A stretch of 64,000 nt of DNA from Paenibacillus xylanilyticus (GCF_009664365.1 NZ_CP044310.1:3731001-3795000); one strand, 5' to 3'. Positions 18,901-27,813 are shown, counted from the first letter of the stretch. The notes: generated from the sequence alone by a model not told the origin. A program made the numbers and translations.

Positions 18901-19546
18901 CGGTCAGACAGTTGGTACCATTACCCCATCCAGCAGTACATACCAATCCTTCACGACGGATTGGTTTACCGTTGCCGATGGCTCGCATACGATCACCCTT
19001 ACTGCAACGGGAACAGGCACCCATGCAACCTTTATCGATCAGATCACCGTGGAGGAAGTTGATGTACCGGATCAGGCTGTTTTGCAAAATAATGGCTTCG
19101 AACATCCGGCTATCACATCTCAGAATGGTGTAGCTGTGGGCAGCGGCGAGGCCTGGAGCTTCAAGAATAACGCGGGCAGAATTCGCAATGGCAGCGTGTT
19201 TGGCGCCTCTGATGCACCCGAAGGCACGCAGGCTGCGTATTTGCAAACCCTAAATGGTAAGCAGGGTGAATTCAGCCAATCCCTGATCTTCCCTGCGGGC
19301 AGCTATGTCATTCAGTTTCAGGCAGCCAAGCGGACCAGCTTTGGTGGACAACAGTCCTTTGATGTCTATTTGGATGATCAGTCGATCGGTTCCTTTACAC
19401 CTGGAAGCGGATCTTACACTGCTTACACCAGCAATCCCTTCCAAATCACGAAGCCGGGGAAACACCAAATCCGGTTTGTGGGAACTTCAGGTACCGGCGA
19501 CAATACGGCATTTATCGATGATATCGTGATTACACCGAATCCATAA
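15935..19546 (+). CDS. Secreted clan-A glycoside hydrolase (GH39-like) with Ig, chitobiase-type and three C-terminal binding modules
   Basis: 1203 residues; AAAGGAG lies 7 nt before the ATG. A signal peptide ends near residue 34 (SPQAYA). The TIM-barrel catalytic part spans about 50-430, with the acid/base Glu207 in TFYNEPNG and the nucleophile Glu304 in HLTEFGWAD, as in GH39/GH5-type clan A. An Ig-like domain (about 485-570), a chitobiase C-terminal-type domain (about 580-650, IRYTTDGSEPTAQS) and a short Cys-containing segment follow. Three related beta-sandwich modules of about 150 residues end the protein, each opening with a N-x-G/S-F-E pattern and the first and third closing with NTAFIDD. 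It is secreted without an SLH anchor and probably attacks the polymer outside the cell. GH39 assignment is by motif only, and other clan-A families are possible. Confidence 0.82.
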   Translation: MKSKSGYRTSRWGISLLITTMLTSLIPVSPQAYAAVQSQNQRQNENSTSHTITIDTSDVIQDDFLGVGVNTIPTALMPGQTQYGYTEAHWEVDKKRIQTIEPKVARVWFQIDWMEPTKGTYTWDSAKMKAFYKYLDAFKTAGTEVELNFGWKVGSTVHDWFPIPGIDPWTSAPADLDAYAASASALLEELIHNRGYDNVKYLTFYNEPNGSWDFEAPGDQKAYYAEMVNKTSARLTADGLRDLIEIWGPEETGAPAWIEYMKEHADDAIDGYSFHVYGESYDGLGSTFAQRKEYVGDKPLHLTEFGWADDNASNWDAGYANSVIQTANMGVKSALMWQLNGVWTNDPTGGTNGTYTMWDALPLGLNPRKTFYIAGMLNRYIPEHSEVLAVDTNGSTDVRAAAFRDNDGHYTVLVEAKAGTEKEITLDFGSTAVNNTIRKMVYKNDILQEPNAILPPVTATFPGGAMLTDSNVSDDYNVIIYTTQPAETQVKLDNVNPTVRSGDSITLGAEVIDNIGSVTWSVVGQNNGTINSASGVYQAPQVTDETLIAVRATSTADPSAYGVVLVRVLPSSLAGKVEVPTFSLDRHVFPSSEVLYLETATSGAQIRYTTDGSEPTAQSSLFVRPIILNEGSLALYKAKAFKTGMQPSGTVSSLYQIGQISSSPDGYKLCMVENGGDCYFQGKAVVSYGADGLFNYSIQEDGVACTSAILGDPIPGVNKRCYVNPEIPDELPVVTFFNAGFEKPGTTSARPGPLTNGWVFDSRSGVQHNNGPFQAPAAPQGVQTGYLKTDGGVSGTLSQSIHFKPGTYQMSFEAAKRTSFGGTQSFDVYFDDQVIGSYQPESGSFETFRTDAFETTGGKHTIQFVATTTQGDNTAFIDDVRITLPLTPEDPYISNSSFESPVVTHPTGVLSGITADWSFNDQSGILRNGSSMTSMNAPTGLQAAFVRSQNGVQGSIHQSVTFPAGSYVLNLKAAAQTAQQPQPVQIQVGGQTVGTITPSSSTYQSFTTDWFTVADGSHTITLTATGTGTHATFIDQITVEEVDVPDQAVLQNNGFEHPAITSQNGVAVGSGEAWSFKNNAGRIRNGSVFGASDAPEGTQAAYLQTLNGKQGEFSQSLIFPAGSYVIQFQAAKRTSFGGQQSFDVYLDDQSIGSFTPGSGSYTAYTSNPFQITKPGKHQIRFVGTSGTGDNTAFIDDIVITPNP
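18140..19537 (+). repeat. Three tandem carbohydrate-binding-like modules encoded in the GH39-like gene
   Basis: Approximate modules lie at 18140-18590, 18613-19055 and 19087-19537. Modules 1 and 3 share AAKRTSFGG-Q-SFDVY and a GDNTAFIDD ending almost exactly, while module 2 is more divergent (LKAAAQTAQQ, HATFIDQ). The pattern suggests a recent duplication of module 1 or 3 around an older module 2. Confidence 0.75.
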
Positions 19547-19618
19547 AAGGTAAATCAAGCAGAAACGTACCTGTATGATCCTATAAAAAAGTGACTGCCC
19601 AATAATCTATAACTATAT

Positions 19619-19654
19619 GAAGAGAGGATAGGCAAAAAAGCCTGTCCTCTCTTC
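19619..19654. terminator. Strong hairpin after the GH39-like gene
   Basis: GAAGAGAGGATAGGC (19619-19633) and GCCTGTCCTCTCTTC (19640-19654) pair over 15 bp with a six-A loop and one mismatch. No strong U-run follows on the plus strand, so termination rests on the stable stem. It closes the GH39-like transcript before the oxidoreductase gene. Confidence 0.55.
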
Positions 19655-19775
19655 ATCATTTCCGATCTTATTTTCGATGAAATACAGGAATCGCTGTTTA
19701 TTGGTCTGAATCCTGCATCGAGTTCCAGTGAGTTGCCCATACTACGTACCGAATATATATAAGGGAGAGACTCGA

Positions 19776-20993
19776 ATGGATCTGCAGAGCGGTAAGTTAT
19801 ATTGGCCGACAACAATAGCTAACCCCCCCTCTTACCCTAAGTTGGAGGAGGACATATCCTGTGATGTGCTCATTATCGGCGCTGGCAGCTCCGGAGCTCA
19901 GTGTGCAAATTTCCTATGTGACCAGGGTGTATCTGTCGTTATTGTCGACAAGAGAAAAGTTGGAGAAGGCAGTACCAGCACCAACACGGCCTTGATTCAG
20001 TATGCAGGTGAGAAGAGTTTTGTATCGCTCAGCCACTCGTTTGGTGAAGAAATAGCTGCTCGTCACCTAAAGCTGTGCGAGCAATCTATTAATCATATTG
20101 AGCAAGTAAGCGGACAATTACCCATCAATCCTGATTTTATAAGACGTGATAGCCTCTATTACGCAAGCTATGAAGAGGATGTTTCCGCTTTGAATGAAGA
20201 ATATGCCCTTCTACAGAAGTACGGATTTAAGGTAGATCTGTGGAATGAAGAGCACATATCCGGCTCGTACCCATTCCGGAAAAAGGCAGCACTGTACTAT
20301 CATGACGATGCAGAAATGAACCCCTTAAAATTCGTATATGGACTTCTTGAGAAAGCAAAAGCTCAGGGAGGAAAGATCTATGAGAACACGGAGATAACAG
20401 GCAGACGATTCGAACAGGATTATGCCGTCTTCTACACCAAGGAACGTCGCGAAATCCGAGCCAAACATGTAATTATTGCAGCCGGGTATGAAGATAGTGA
20501 TTTTAAATCCGAAAAGAATGCTACGCTGGCAAGCTCCTATGCCGTCATTACGAAGCCGATTAACGACTTTTCAAGCTGGCACAAACGAACATTGATCTGG
20601 GAAACTGCACGCCCATATGTGTATATGCGTACAACCCCGGACAATCGGGTTATTATCGGCGGAATGGATAAGGATACTTCCTTCGCTTCAACCCGTGATT
20701 CCAAAATTCTGGCGAGCAAGGACAAGCTCATTCAAGAGTTTAACAAGCTATTTCCTGACATTCCGGCCGAGCCTGAATACTACCTGGGCGCCTTCTACGG
20801 AGGCACGCATGACGGATTGCCTGTCCTCGGCCAATACGAGACATATCCCCACTGTTATATTTTGATGGCATACGGAGATAACGGAACGGTGTATAACGGT
20901 GTCCTGGCCAAAATTGTTTCGGATCAGATTCTTAATGGGTCGAGTTCGGATCTCGATATCTACCTGCAAACCAGACCGCTTAACTCCAGATAA
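19776..20993 (+). CDS. FAD-dependent oxidoreductase, DAO family
   Basis: The ATG at 19776 (MDLQSGKLYW) has AAGGGAGAG about 8 nt upstream, and the longer frame has no such site. The 405-residue protein has the Rossmann FAD motif CDVLIIGAGSSGAQCANFL near residue 30, then VVIVDKRKVGEGSTSTN, and a second nucleotide-contact segment AKHVIIAAGYE. The C-terminal HDGLPVLGQYETYPHCYILMAYGDNG matches the flavin-contact end of DAO enzymes such as glycine/D-amino acid oxidases and YurR-like proteins. It is cytosolic and monocistronic. The substrate, probably an amino acid or a secondary amine, cannot be told from the sequence. Confidence 0.85.
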   Translation: MDLQSGKLYWPTTIANPPSYPKLEEDISCDVLIIGAGSSGAQCANFLCDQGVSVVIVDKRKVGEGSTSTNTALIQYAGEKSFVSLSHSFGEEIAARHLKLCEQSINHIEQVSGQLPINPDFIRRDSLYYASYEEDVSALNEEYALLQKYGFKVDLWNEEHISGSYPFRKKAALYYHDDAEMNPLKFVYGLLEKAKAQGGKIYENTEITGRRFEQDYAVFYTKERREIRAKHVIIAAGYEDSDFKSEKNATLASSYAVITKPINDFSSWHKRTLIWETARPYVYMRTTPDNRVIIGGMDKDTSFASTRDSKILASKDKLIQEFNKLFPDIPAEPEYYLGAFYGGTHDGLPVLGQYETYPHCYILMAYGDNGTVYNGVLAKIVSDQILNGSSSDLDIYLQTRPLNSR

Positions 20994-21050
20994 TCCAAGA
21001 TAAAAACGAACTTCACGGCAAATGGATGGGTATAAACCTTAAAGTACATG

Positions 21051-21085
21051 CTCAGGTTCTCGTTCGCCTGGAACAAGAACCTGAG
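21051..21085. other. Perfect 10-bp inverted repeat after the oxidoreductase gene
   Basis: CTCAGGTTCT (21051-21060) and AGAACCTGAG (21076-21085) are exact inverted copies with a 15-nt spacer. No U-run follows on the plus strand, so it is not a standard intrinsic terminator, but it may mark the 3' end of the oxidoreductase mRNA. Confidence 0.4.
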
Positions 21086-21088
21086 ACA

Positions 21089-21120
21089 CAAAAAAAGCCG
21101 ATTTCACAATGGAAATCGAC
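21089..21120 (-). terminator. Terminator of map
   Basis: On the minus strand GTCGATTTC (21120-21112) pairs with GAAATCGGC (21105-21097), followed by a run of eight Ts (21096-21089). It lies just after the aminopeptidase stop. Confidence 0.8.
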
Positions 21121-21146
21121 CTTCAATAACGCTCTTGTTTCTCTCG

Positions 21147-22217
<1,071 letters not shown>

Positions 22218-22406
22218 TTGAATGGGATCAATGAATGGCTCAAGCAGATTGCACATAATTACGTACTGATTGTTATTGCCGCAATCTTATTTTTTGCAGT
22301 TAAAGCCTTAATCGGGTTTATTACATATAAGCATTATGATAAACAATTAAAAATGGTAAACCAGAAGCTCAATACCCTTCTTGAGGATAAAAATAATAGG
22401 GATTAA
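22218..22406 (+). CDS. Small single-span membrane protein, unknown function
   Basis: The frame opens at 22122, but only the part from the TTG at 22218 looks protein-like, and GAGAAGGG lies about 9 nt before it. The predicted 62-residue peptide has a short N-terminal part (NGINEWLKQIAHNY), one membrane helix (VLIVIAAILFFAVKALIGFI) and a charged C-terminus with a heptad-like pattern (KQLKMVNQKLNTLLEDKNN) suggesting a short coiled coil. This layout resembles small holin-like or membrane-scaffold peptides, but I do not recognise the family. It is about 50 nt upstream of the next membrane protein gene and may be cotranscribed with it. Confidence 0.5.
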   Translation: MNGINEWLKQIAHNYVLIVIAAILFFAVKALIGFITYKHYDKQLKMVNQKLNTLLEDKNNRD

Positions 22407-22457
22407 CGGATAAACTGGCTTTGTGCTAATGGTCGTTGAACCTGAGGAGTGATCAAC

Positions 22458-22913
22458 ATGTTGGGGAATATTATTTTAGGTTTTATGATCCCTGTTCTAA
22501 TTGGTGGTTGGATTTTACGAAGTCAGCCCAAAATTCTTCTCGTTTTTTATCCGCTAGGAGTAGCCGCCTCTGCTTGCATTAACAGTGTAGGTTTCAACTT
22601 TTTCTGGAACATACTCCCTAACTCCAATAATCAGTCCTATACTGCTCTTCCAATGGATCTAGGCATCTACCCAATCTCAGGTTGTCTTATGATGTATGCC
22701 ATTATCAAAAAAGGCGCAAAACCTTGGCTCGCCATAGTCACTACATCCGTAGTGCTTACCCTCATTGAGTGGCTGGCCAAAGAAATGGGCAGAGTCGTGT
22801 ACTTCAATGGATGGAATATCTACTGGACCTCCCTTTCCTACCTTTTGCCTTTAGCTATAGCTTACGGTTATGGCCTTCTTTTCAGGAAGCTGTTCAAACA
22901 TTCAGAACGATAG
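22458..22913 (+). CDS. CBO0543-type integral membrane protein
   Basis: The ATG at 22458 (MLGNIILGFM) has GAGGAG 9 nt upstream. An in-frame GTG at 22449 overlaps that site and is unlikely. The 151-residue product has about four to five membrane helices with the typical features of the CBO0543 family of Firmicute proteins: a conserved NFFWNI near residue 52, MDLGIYPI and an EWLAKE helix. These proteins are about 150-180 residues and have no known biochemical role. No neighbouring gene hints at its function. Confidence 0.7.
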   Translation: MLGNIILGFMIPVLIGGWILRSQPKILLVFYPLGVAASACINSVGFNFFWNILPNSNNQSYTALPMDLGIYPISGCLMMYAIIKKGAKPWLAIVTTSVVLTLIEWLAKEMGRVVYFNGWNIYWTSLSYLLPLAIAYGYGLLFRKLFKHSER

Positions 22914-22990
22914 GAAGGGATCTACATGTCCGCCTACGCCATTTCTGATTTCTGTTCACCCGGAACACCAATCCTCTATGTCCAAAAGGA

Positions 22991-23020
22991 AAAGCCCCTT
23001 ACATCTGTCAAAGGGGCTTT
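22991..23020. terminator. Bidirectional terminator between convergent genes
   Basis: AAAGCCCCTT and AAGGGGCTTT pair over 10 bp around a 10-nt loop. On the minus strand the stem runs into TTTTCCTTTT. It lies eight bases beyond the stop of the minus-strand glycine-rich protein gene and about 80 bp after the membrane protein gene. Confidence 0.75.
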
Positions 23021-23027
23021 GAGTATA

Positions 23028-23561
23028 TTATGCTTCTTCCTGTTCAGCTTGATTAGGCCCGGCCATAAGACCCTGGACAGCGCCCATGAACGGCTTGATG
23101 GACTTAATCATACCGTAGCCCATTTTTACGACGGGCACGAATTGCTGGATCATGCCGAATAATCGCATTCCTCCGCCAAGTAGCCCTCCAGCACCACCAG
23201 CTGCAGCCCCGCCACCGAGCCCGCCAAACAAGGAACCCATCATGGGCAGAAAGGACGAAACCTGCGCTTGCGACATTTGCCGCGAACGTGTAGACGGCTT
23301 GCGTGTGCCTTTGCCCTGTTTTCTTTTGTGAGAGGAGACCACCTTACTGCCTGAAACAGCCTTTCGGTTCCGGTTGGAACGATGGGAACTGTCTCCTGAT
23401 GTCGGTGTGCTCAATGCGGTTCCTCCACCAGTTAGCACCACTCCACCGTTATTCACTTCAGCGATATAACCAATGTATGTTTCACCATTATGAAGAGTCA
23501 CGCAGACGGGTTTGGCTTTATATCGCTTTGCCTTTAGGCGTATATCGTTGATTTTAGCCAT
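23028..23561 (-). CDS. Unrecognised protein: Sm-like N-terminus, basic linker, glycine-rich hydrophobic C-terminus
   Basis: The ATG at 23561 (MAKINDIRL) has GAGGTG upstream; the longer frame adds only MNS. 177 residues in three parts. Residues about 1-48 resemble an Sm/Hfq-like or SH3-like strand set (VCVTLHNGETYIGYIAEVNNGGVVLTGG). Residues about 55-95 are a disordered, strongly basic Ser/Arg/Lys stretch. Residues about 100-170 are hydrophobic with GGLGGGAAAGGAGGLLGGG followed by amphipathic helices. It has no signal peptide. The design suggests a nucleic-acid or polyanion-binding part tethered to a membrane-active or spore-associated segment, but I know no homologue with a function. Confidence 0.75.
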   Translation of the reverse strand: MAKINDIRLKAKRYKAKPVCVTLHNGETYIGYIAEVNNGGVVLTGGGTALSTPTSGDSSHRSNRNRKAVSGSKVVSSHKRKQGKGTRKPSTRSRQMSQAQVSSFLPMMGSLFGGLGGGAAAGGAGGLLGGGMRLFGMIQQFVPVVKMGYGMIKSIKPFMGAVQGLMAGPNQAEQEEA

Positions 23562-23665
23562 AGAATTCACCTCGCTCTACTGAATCTCCTGTAGTTTACG
23601 CAATAAATGGACGGCTTGCCTGTGCGAATGGGACATATGTAAGGTATTCTCAACGCTAAGCATGA

Positions 23666-24949
23666 TCAACCTGTATATCCTTGTTCAGATTTAAGCGAGT
23701 TTGCCTCCCCTTCTAACGTATACCGTGGCTTTTGTCTCTTCTTTTTCGGTTGCCCTCTCCAGGACAGATACGTCCAGATGCGCAGAATGTATTCCAGGGG
23801 GCCACTCCGGAACTTCTTGAGATAAATTGGGCTTAACCACAACTGAATGCAATAAACAGCAACAGCGATCAGCGCCCCAACGAACACGCCAGCATGCCCA
23901 AACAGTCCAAGCCCATATCCATAGAAAATCGACGTACATATTACACTTTGCATTAGATAATTCGTGAGCGAGAGACGGCCGACCGCCTCAAACCTTGCCA
24001 TTAGAGCAGAACGTTGTTTTCCCGTATACAGGAGTGCAAAAGCGTAAATGTAGCCCAGTGCAAGCAGCATACCTCCAAGTGTTGATCCAATACCGGTACC
24101 GAGCCAGCTTTCTGCACCCAGCTGCGGGGCTAATACGCCGTATGCTTTAAGCAACAGTCCCACCGGAACGAGGACCGCTGTGCGGCGATAGTATGTACGT
24201 CTCATTGCTTGTGGGTTGTCAAATGTTCCGATTCTGGCGGAACGCATGCCGAGCAAAAACATCGGCAGCGTGATGATCGGGGCCAACACGATAACAAGCA
24301 AGATGAAATTTGATCCCATTTCCGCAAATGGATCGGCATTATTGCGAAAGTCCTTGATCTCCATATAGCTGCCGTTACCGTATATATCCTGGCTCTGCAC
24401 AATGTAGTTGATCATGCCCTGTGACGTAGCAGCCATCGGGTCTGACGAATCAGAAGACGGGAGACCAAGAAGCCCTGCAATCGTAAGTAGTATGATGGCC
24501 CATACGAATAACGTTTTTGGCTTCCGGTTCAGGAACATCAACAGTAAGAAACCAGTAACTCCGTAAAATGCCAATATGTCCCCTTCCCACAGAAATGTCG
24601 AGTGCAGCAGCCCGATAATCAATAGAAGCAGAAAACGGCGGGCTAGATGACATTTCGGCCTTAGTCCCCTTGTTTTCAAACTATCCGATAGCTTAATCAT
24701 CCCGAATCCGAACATAAACGCGAAGATTGGCATGAAGCTGCCGACCACCGTGATATTCAGGAATGAATGAAAAGCCAAGTCCGTCCCTTTAATCCCAAAC
24801 AATTGCGGTTCGCTCTCACCAAACAGACCGTATTGAAAAATCAACATATTCGCCAATACAATGCCTACCAGGCTGAATCCGCGCAGTCCATCGATTAATT
24901 GAACGCGCTTTTTATTAATAATCAATTCAATCACCTCTGTATACAGCAT
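23666..24949 (-). CDS. DUF418 (YeiB-type) multispan membrane protein
   Basis: 427 residues with about ten membrane helices. The opening motif QLIDGLRGFSLVGIVLANM near residue 17 is the hallmark of DUF418/YeiB proteins, and the C-terminal half carries LTNYLMQSVICTSIFYGYGLGLF, the conserved core of the family. These are thought to be transporters or acyltransferase-like membrane proteins, and no reaction is established. The ATG at 24949 has GGAG only 4 nt away. A TTG at 24925 with AGAGGTG 6 nt upstream is an alternative that fits the family start better. It diverges from an OmpR-type regulator/kinase pair and shares its heptamer repeats, so it is a likely target of that regulator. Confidence 0.85.
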   Translation of the reverse strand: MLYTEVIELIINKKRVQLIDGLRGFSLVGIVLANMLIFQYGLFGESEPQLFGIKGTDLAFHSFLNITVVGSFMPIFAFMFGFGMIKLSDSLKTRGLRPKCHLARRFLLLLIIGLLHSTFLWEGDILAFYGVTGFLLLMFLNRKPKTLFVWAIILLTIAGLLGLPSSDSSDPMAATSQGMINYIVQSQDIYGNGSYMEIKDFRNNADPFAEMGSNFILLVIVLAPIITLPMFLLGMRSARIGTFDNPQAMRRTYYRRTAVLVPVGLLLKAYGVLAPQLGAESWLGTGIGSTLGGMLLALGYIYAFALLYTGKQRSALMARFEAVGRLSLTNYLMQSVICTSIFYGYGLGLFGHAGVFVGALIAVAVYCIQLWLSPIYLKKFRSGPLEYILRIWTYLSWRGQPKKKRQKPRYTLEGEANSLKSEQGYTG

Positions 24950-24981
24950 AGTACTCCGCCCTAAATGAGCGCTAAAGTCTT

Positions 24982-25056
24982 CCTTAACATTTCCTTAACG
25001 CAGCCATGAAAACAACCTGCTTACTTTAAGCATCGTTAAGGTTTCTCTGGTACAAT
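24982..25056. promoter_or_regulatory. Divergent promoter region with GTTAAGG direct repeats (OmpR-type box)
   Basis: On the minus strand GTTAAGG occurs at 24999-24993 and 24988-24982, 11 bp apart. On the plus strand CTTTAAG (25024-25030) and GTTAAGG (25035-25041) form a second pair with about 10-bp phasing. A -10 box TACAAT follows at 25051-25056 with no good -35. Direct heptamers one helical turn apart just upstream of -10 are typical of OmpR/PhoB-family activators. The layout suggests autoregulation plus control of the DUF418 gene. Confidence 0.6.
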
Positions 25057-25092
25057 GACTATTGCAATATGAAGACAAGGAGGAAATTTCCA

Positions 25093-25821
25093 ATGAATTC
25101 TGCAAAAATTCTAATCGTGGACGACGAAAAAGCCATCGTGCAGATGATCGAGTTCGTACTGCGCAAGGAAGGCTTCGAGGATATCTATACAGCAGACAAT
25201 GCGGAAGAAGGAATGCGTCTTTTAGCGGAATATGGCGCTGACATTATCCTGCTCGACGTGATGCTGCCTGACCGCACTGGTTTTGAGCTTGGACCGCAGA
25301 TTCGGGCACAATCTGACGCACATCTGATCTATTTGACCGCTCGAGCAACAGATCTGGATAGACTGACGGGCTTTGCTGTAGGTGGCGACGATTATGTTAC
25401 CAAGCCGTTCAATCCCCTGGAGATAGCAGCCCGAATTAAAGCACGCTTGAGACGAGGAATTGCCGAATCAACAGTCCAATCGTTAGCAACACCTAACGCG
25501 GATCCACGTCAACGATATGATTTCGGCGGTTTTATTCTTGATGAACGCGCAGGCGAGCTGATTGTTGGCGACCAAAACATGCCGTGCCCTGCCCAAGCCT
25601 ACCAACTGCTGCTGTTCCTGTGCCGCAATCCAAACATTGTCTTCTCCAAATCCCAACTGTATGAATCAGTCTGGGGCTTCGACGGACTTGGCGACGATAA
25701 TACGGTCATGGTTCATGTCCGAAAAATACGCGAACGCATTGAGCCCGATCCGAGCTCACCACGTTATCTTTTGACTGTTCGGGGTCTCGGATATAAGCTC
25801 GTGAAGGGCGACTACGTATGA
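25093..25821 (+). CDS. OmpR/PhoB-family response regulator
   Basis: The ATG at 25093 (MNSAKILIVDD) has AAGGAGG about 9 nt upstream; the upstream frame is spurious. 242 residues: a receiver domain at 1-120 with Asp10/Asp11, phosphoacceptor Asp55 (ILLDVMLPD), Thr in LTARA and Lys in VTKPFN, then a winged-helix DNA-binding domain at about 140-240 (FSKSQLYESVWGFDGLGDDNTVMVHVRKIRERI, then YLLTVRGLGYKL). It is coupled to the downstream kinase by an ATGA overlap. It probably binds the GTTAAGG repeats next to its own promoter. The stimulus is unknown. Confidence 0.96.
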   Translation: MNSAKILIVDDEKAIVQMIEFVLRKEGFEDIYTADNAEEGMRLLAEYGADIILLDVMLPDRTGFELGPQIRAQSDAHLIYLTARATDLDRLTGFAVGGDDYVTKPFNPLEIAARIKARLRRGIAESTVQSLATPNADPRQRYDFGGFILDERAGELIVGDQNMPCPAQAYQLLLFLCRNPNIVFSKSQLYESVWGFDGLGDDNTVMVHVRKIRERIEPDPSSPRYLLTVRGLGYKLVKGDYV

Positions 25822-27617
25822 AAAAGCAAGCCAAAAAGATACATAGCCGCTTTACGAGGCGTTTGGGGTTACATTTTACCATCCAGTTCTTCACCATTTG
25901 GCTGTTGGTTCTCGCCATCGTATTAATTTCTTTATTCACCATTATGTATCACATAGGTAACGAACAGCTGAAGACCGACATTCCTTCAGATGTACTGGAT
26001 TCACTGGCGATTGAAACCACGATCGAAGGCGACAGCGTGGAACTTCCTTCTTTCTGGCCAGCCCAGCTTGAACAAAAGGGATATTGGCTCCAGATTGTCA
26101 ACGAAAGTGGTCGGGAAGTTTATAATCTAAACGTACCTGAAGACGTGCCGGAGCAGTACTCTGCTGCTGATCTACTGCGCATCAGTGACACTAGAAAGCT
26201 GAATGAATACCAAGTTACAACCTTATATGAAGAAATTCTGGGTGACCGAAATCTCTATCTGCTCGGGCGGAAAGACGTGGACGGAACGAAGCTTGAAGAG
26301 TGGTACAAACTATACTCCGAGAATGGAAAGGTTCCGGACTCCGCGGCTAGAATATTAGAAAATGAAGTGAAATCAATGGGAGTTTCACTTGTTGTTCTAA
26401 ACAAGAGCGGTCATATTGTTCAGAGCTTCGGTTTCCCTTCAGGCCATGAGGAATACGGGGCCTTCGCTCTGATTCAAATGAGCCAGCAACCAGCCAAATC
26501 CAAGATCGACGTATCCTATCATTATGACCCCGCTTCCCAATATACATGGCTGATTGAGCGACCACGAGAGGAAGCAGAATCAAGTAACCAGCCGATATTG
26601 CGTACCATGCTAATCGTGTTGGTTACCATCGGCTTAGCGATTTTATTGCTGTCCCTTGGTCTTGCTGTCTGGCACGGCTACCGGTACGGCGGTCCCCTGC
26701 TATTGTTCATGAGGGGTTTCGAGCGAATGGGCCGGGGCGAGTACGAGGAGGTTTTTACCGAGAAAGAACGCAAGAAAATTTTCAGCAGAAAAGGCCGTTT
26801 TCGTGCCCGTTATAAGCTATACCATGAGGTTATCGCAGGCTTCTCTGAAATGGCAGATAAATTAGCCTTTGCCCGTAATGAACGCCTGCGTCTCGAGCAA
26901 TCACGCGAAGAATGGATGACCGGCATTTCCCATGATCTACGTACACCACTTACAACCGTTCAGGGTTACGGGCACCTGCTAGAGAGTGGACAGTTCAGCT
27001 GGAGTGAGGATGAACTGAGAGAGGTTGGAGGCACAATCCGCGAAAAGAGTACATATATGCTGGAACTGCTGCAGGACTTCTCGCTTACATTTGAACTGAA
27101 AAATCATACGCCAGGTGAAAAGCTGGAGCCGCTTGAACTTAATGAATTCGTTCGACGTGCCGTTCTACGCTATGTTAACGATGCAACGCTGCAAAACGTG
27201 GTTTTCGATTTCGAAGAAAGCCCGGCTTCTCTTCCTATTTTAGCCAATTCAAAATGGTTCCAACGTTTGCTCGATAACTTGATCTCCAACGCTGTCAAGC
27301 ATAACCCGCCAGGAACGGAAATCACACTGAGCGTTATAAGCGAAGGCGAGCTTGCCTTCATTATCGTCCGTGACAATGGGGTAGGTATGGACGCGGAGAC
27401 GCAGTCCCGTCTCTTCGATCGTTATTACCGAGGGACCAACACCGACGAGGGAAGTGATGGCGCGGGACTTGGTATGAGCATCGCTTACGCAGTGGTGGCC
27501 GCGCACAAAGGCACGATCTTGGTAGAGTCCAGTATTGGCGAAGGTACGATGATCAAACTCACATTCCCTAGACTTGCATCTCCCGATAGCAACAGTAAAC
27601 CGGAAACTCATCTCTAA
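25818..27617 (+). CDS. Membrane sensor histidine kinase, partner of the OmpR-type regulator
   Basis: 599 residues. Membrane helices at about 20-45 and 262-286 enclose a roughly 215-residue extracellular sensor without an obvious named domain. A HAMP-like linker follows. The H-box is SHDLRTPLTTVQGYGHLL with His372. N, G1 and G2 boxes are visible (LLDNLISNAVKHN, RDNGVGMD, DGAGLGMSI). The start overlaps the regulator stop by four bases (ATGA). The extended VanS/PhoR-like architecture gives no substrate clue. The divergent DUF418 gene suggests a role in envelope or antimicrobial-peptide sensing, which is only a guess. Confidence 0.95.
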   Translation: MKKQAKKIHSRFTRRLGLHFTIQFFTIWLLVLAIVLISLFTIMYHIGNEQLKTDIPSDVLDSLAIETTIEGDSVELPSFWPAQLEQKGYWLQIVNESGREVYNLNVPEDVPEQYSAADLLRISDTRKLNEYQVTTLYEEILGDRNLYLLGRKDVDGTKLEEWYKLYSENGKVPDSAARILENEVKSMGVSLVVLNKSGHIVQSFGFPSGHEEYGAFALIQMSQQPAKSKIDVSYHYDPASQYTWLIERPREEAESSNQPILRTMLIVLVTIGLAILLLSLGLAVWHGYRYGGPLLLFMRGFERMGRGEYEEVFTEKERKKIFSRKGRFRARYKLYHEVIAGFSEMADKLAFARNERLRLEQSREEWMTGISHDLRTPLTTVQGYGHLLESGQFSWSEDELREVGGTIREKSTYMLELLQDFSLTFELKNHTPGEKLEPLELNEFVRRAVLRYVNDATLQNVVFDFEESPASLPILANSKWFQRLLDNLISNAVKHNPPGTEITLSVISEGELAFIIVRDNGVGMDAETQSRLFDRYYRGTNTDEGSDGAGLGMSIAYAVVAAHKGTILVESSIGEGTMIKLTFPRLASPDSNSKPETHL

Positions 27618-27652
27618 AATAAGTGAACTATTTTTTTACCTTGAAACGAGAT

Positions 27653-27689
27653 GTAAAAGTCCCTGCTGAGAAACGGCAGGGACTTTTAC
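27653..27689. terminator. Bidirectional terminator after the kinase gene
   Basis: GTAAAAGTCCCTGC (27653-27666) and GCAGGGACTTTTAC (27676-27689) are perfect 14-bp inverted copies around a 9-nt loop, with A/T-rich ends on both sides. It can close the kinase transcript and the aldo/keto reductase transcript coming from the other side. Confidence 0.85.
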
Positions 27690-27813
27690 ATTCTTCATTT
27701 TTCTAAATGGGTAGTATCCCGAATTCTACTAAGATACTTTCAGTCCCAATACGTTTGTTATTCAGTTCTCCATCTTCTACGTCGTCTGCCACTTATAACC
27801 GATTTCTCACTGT

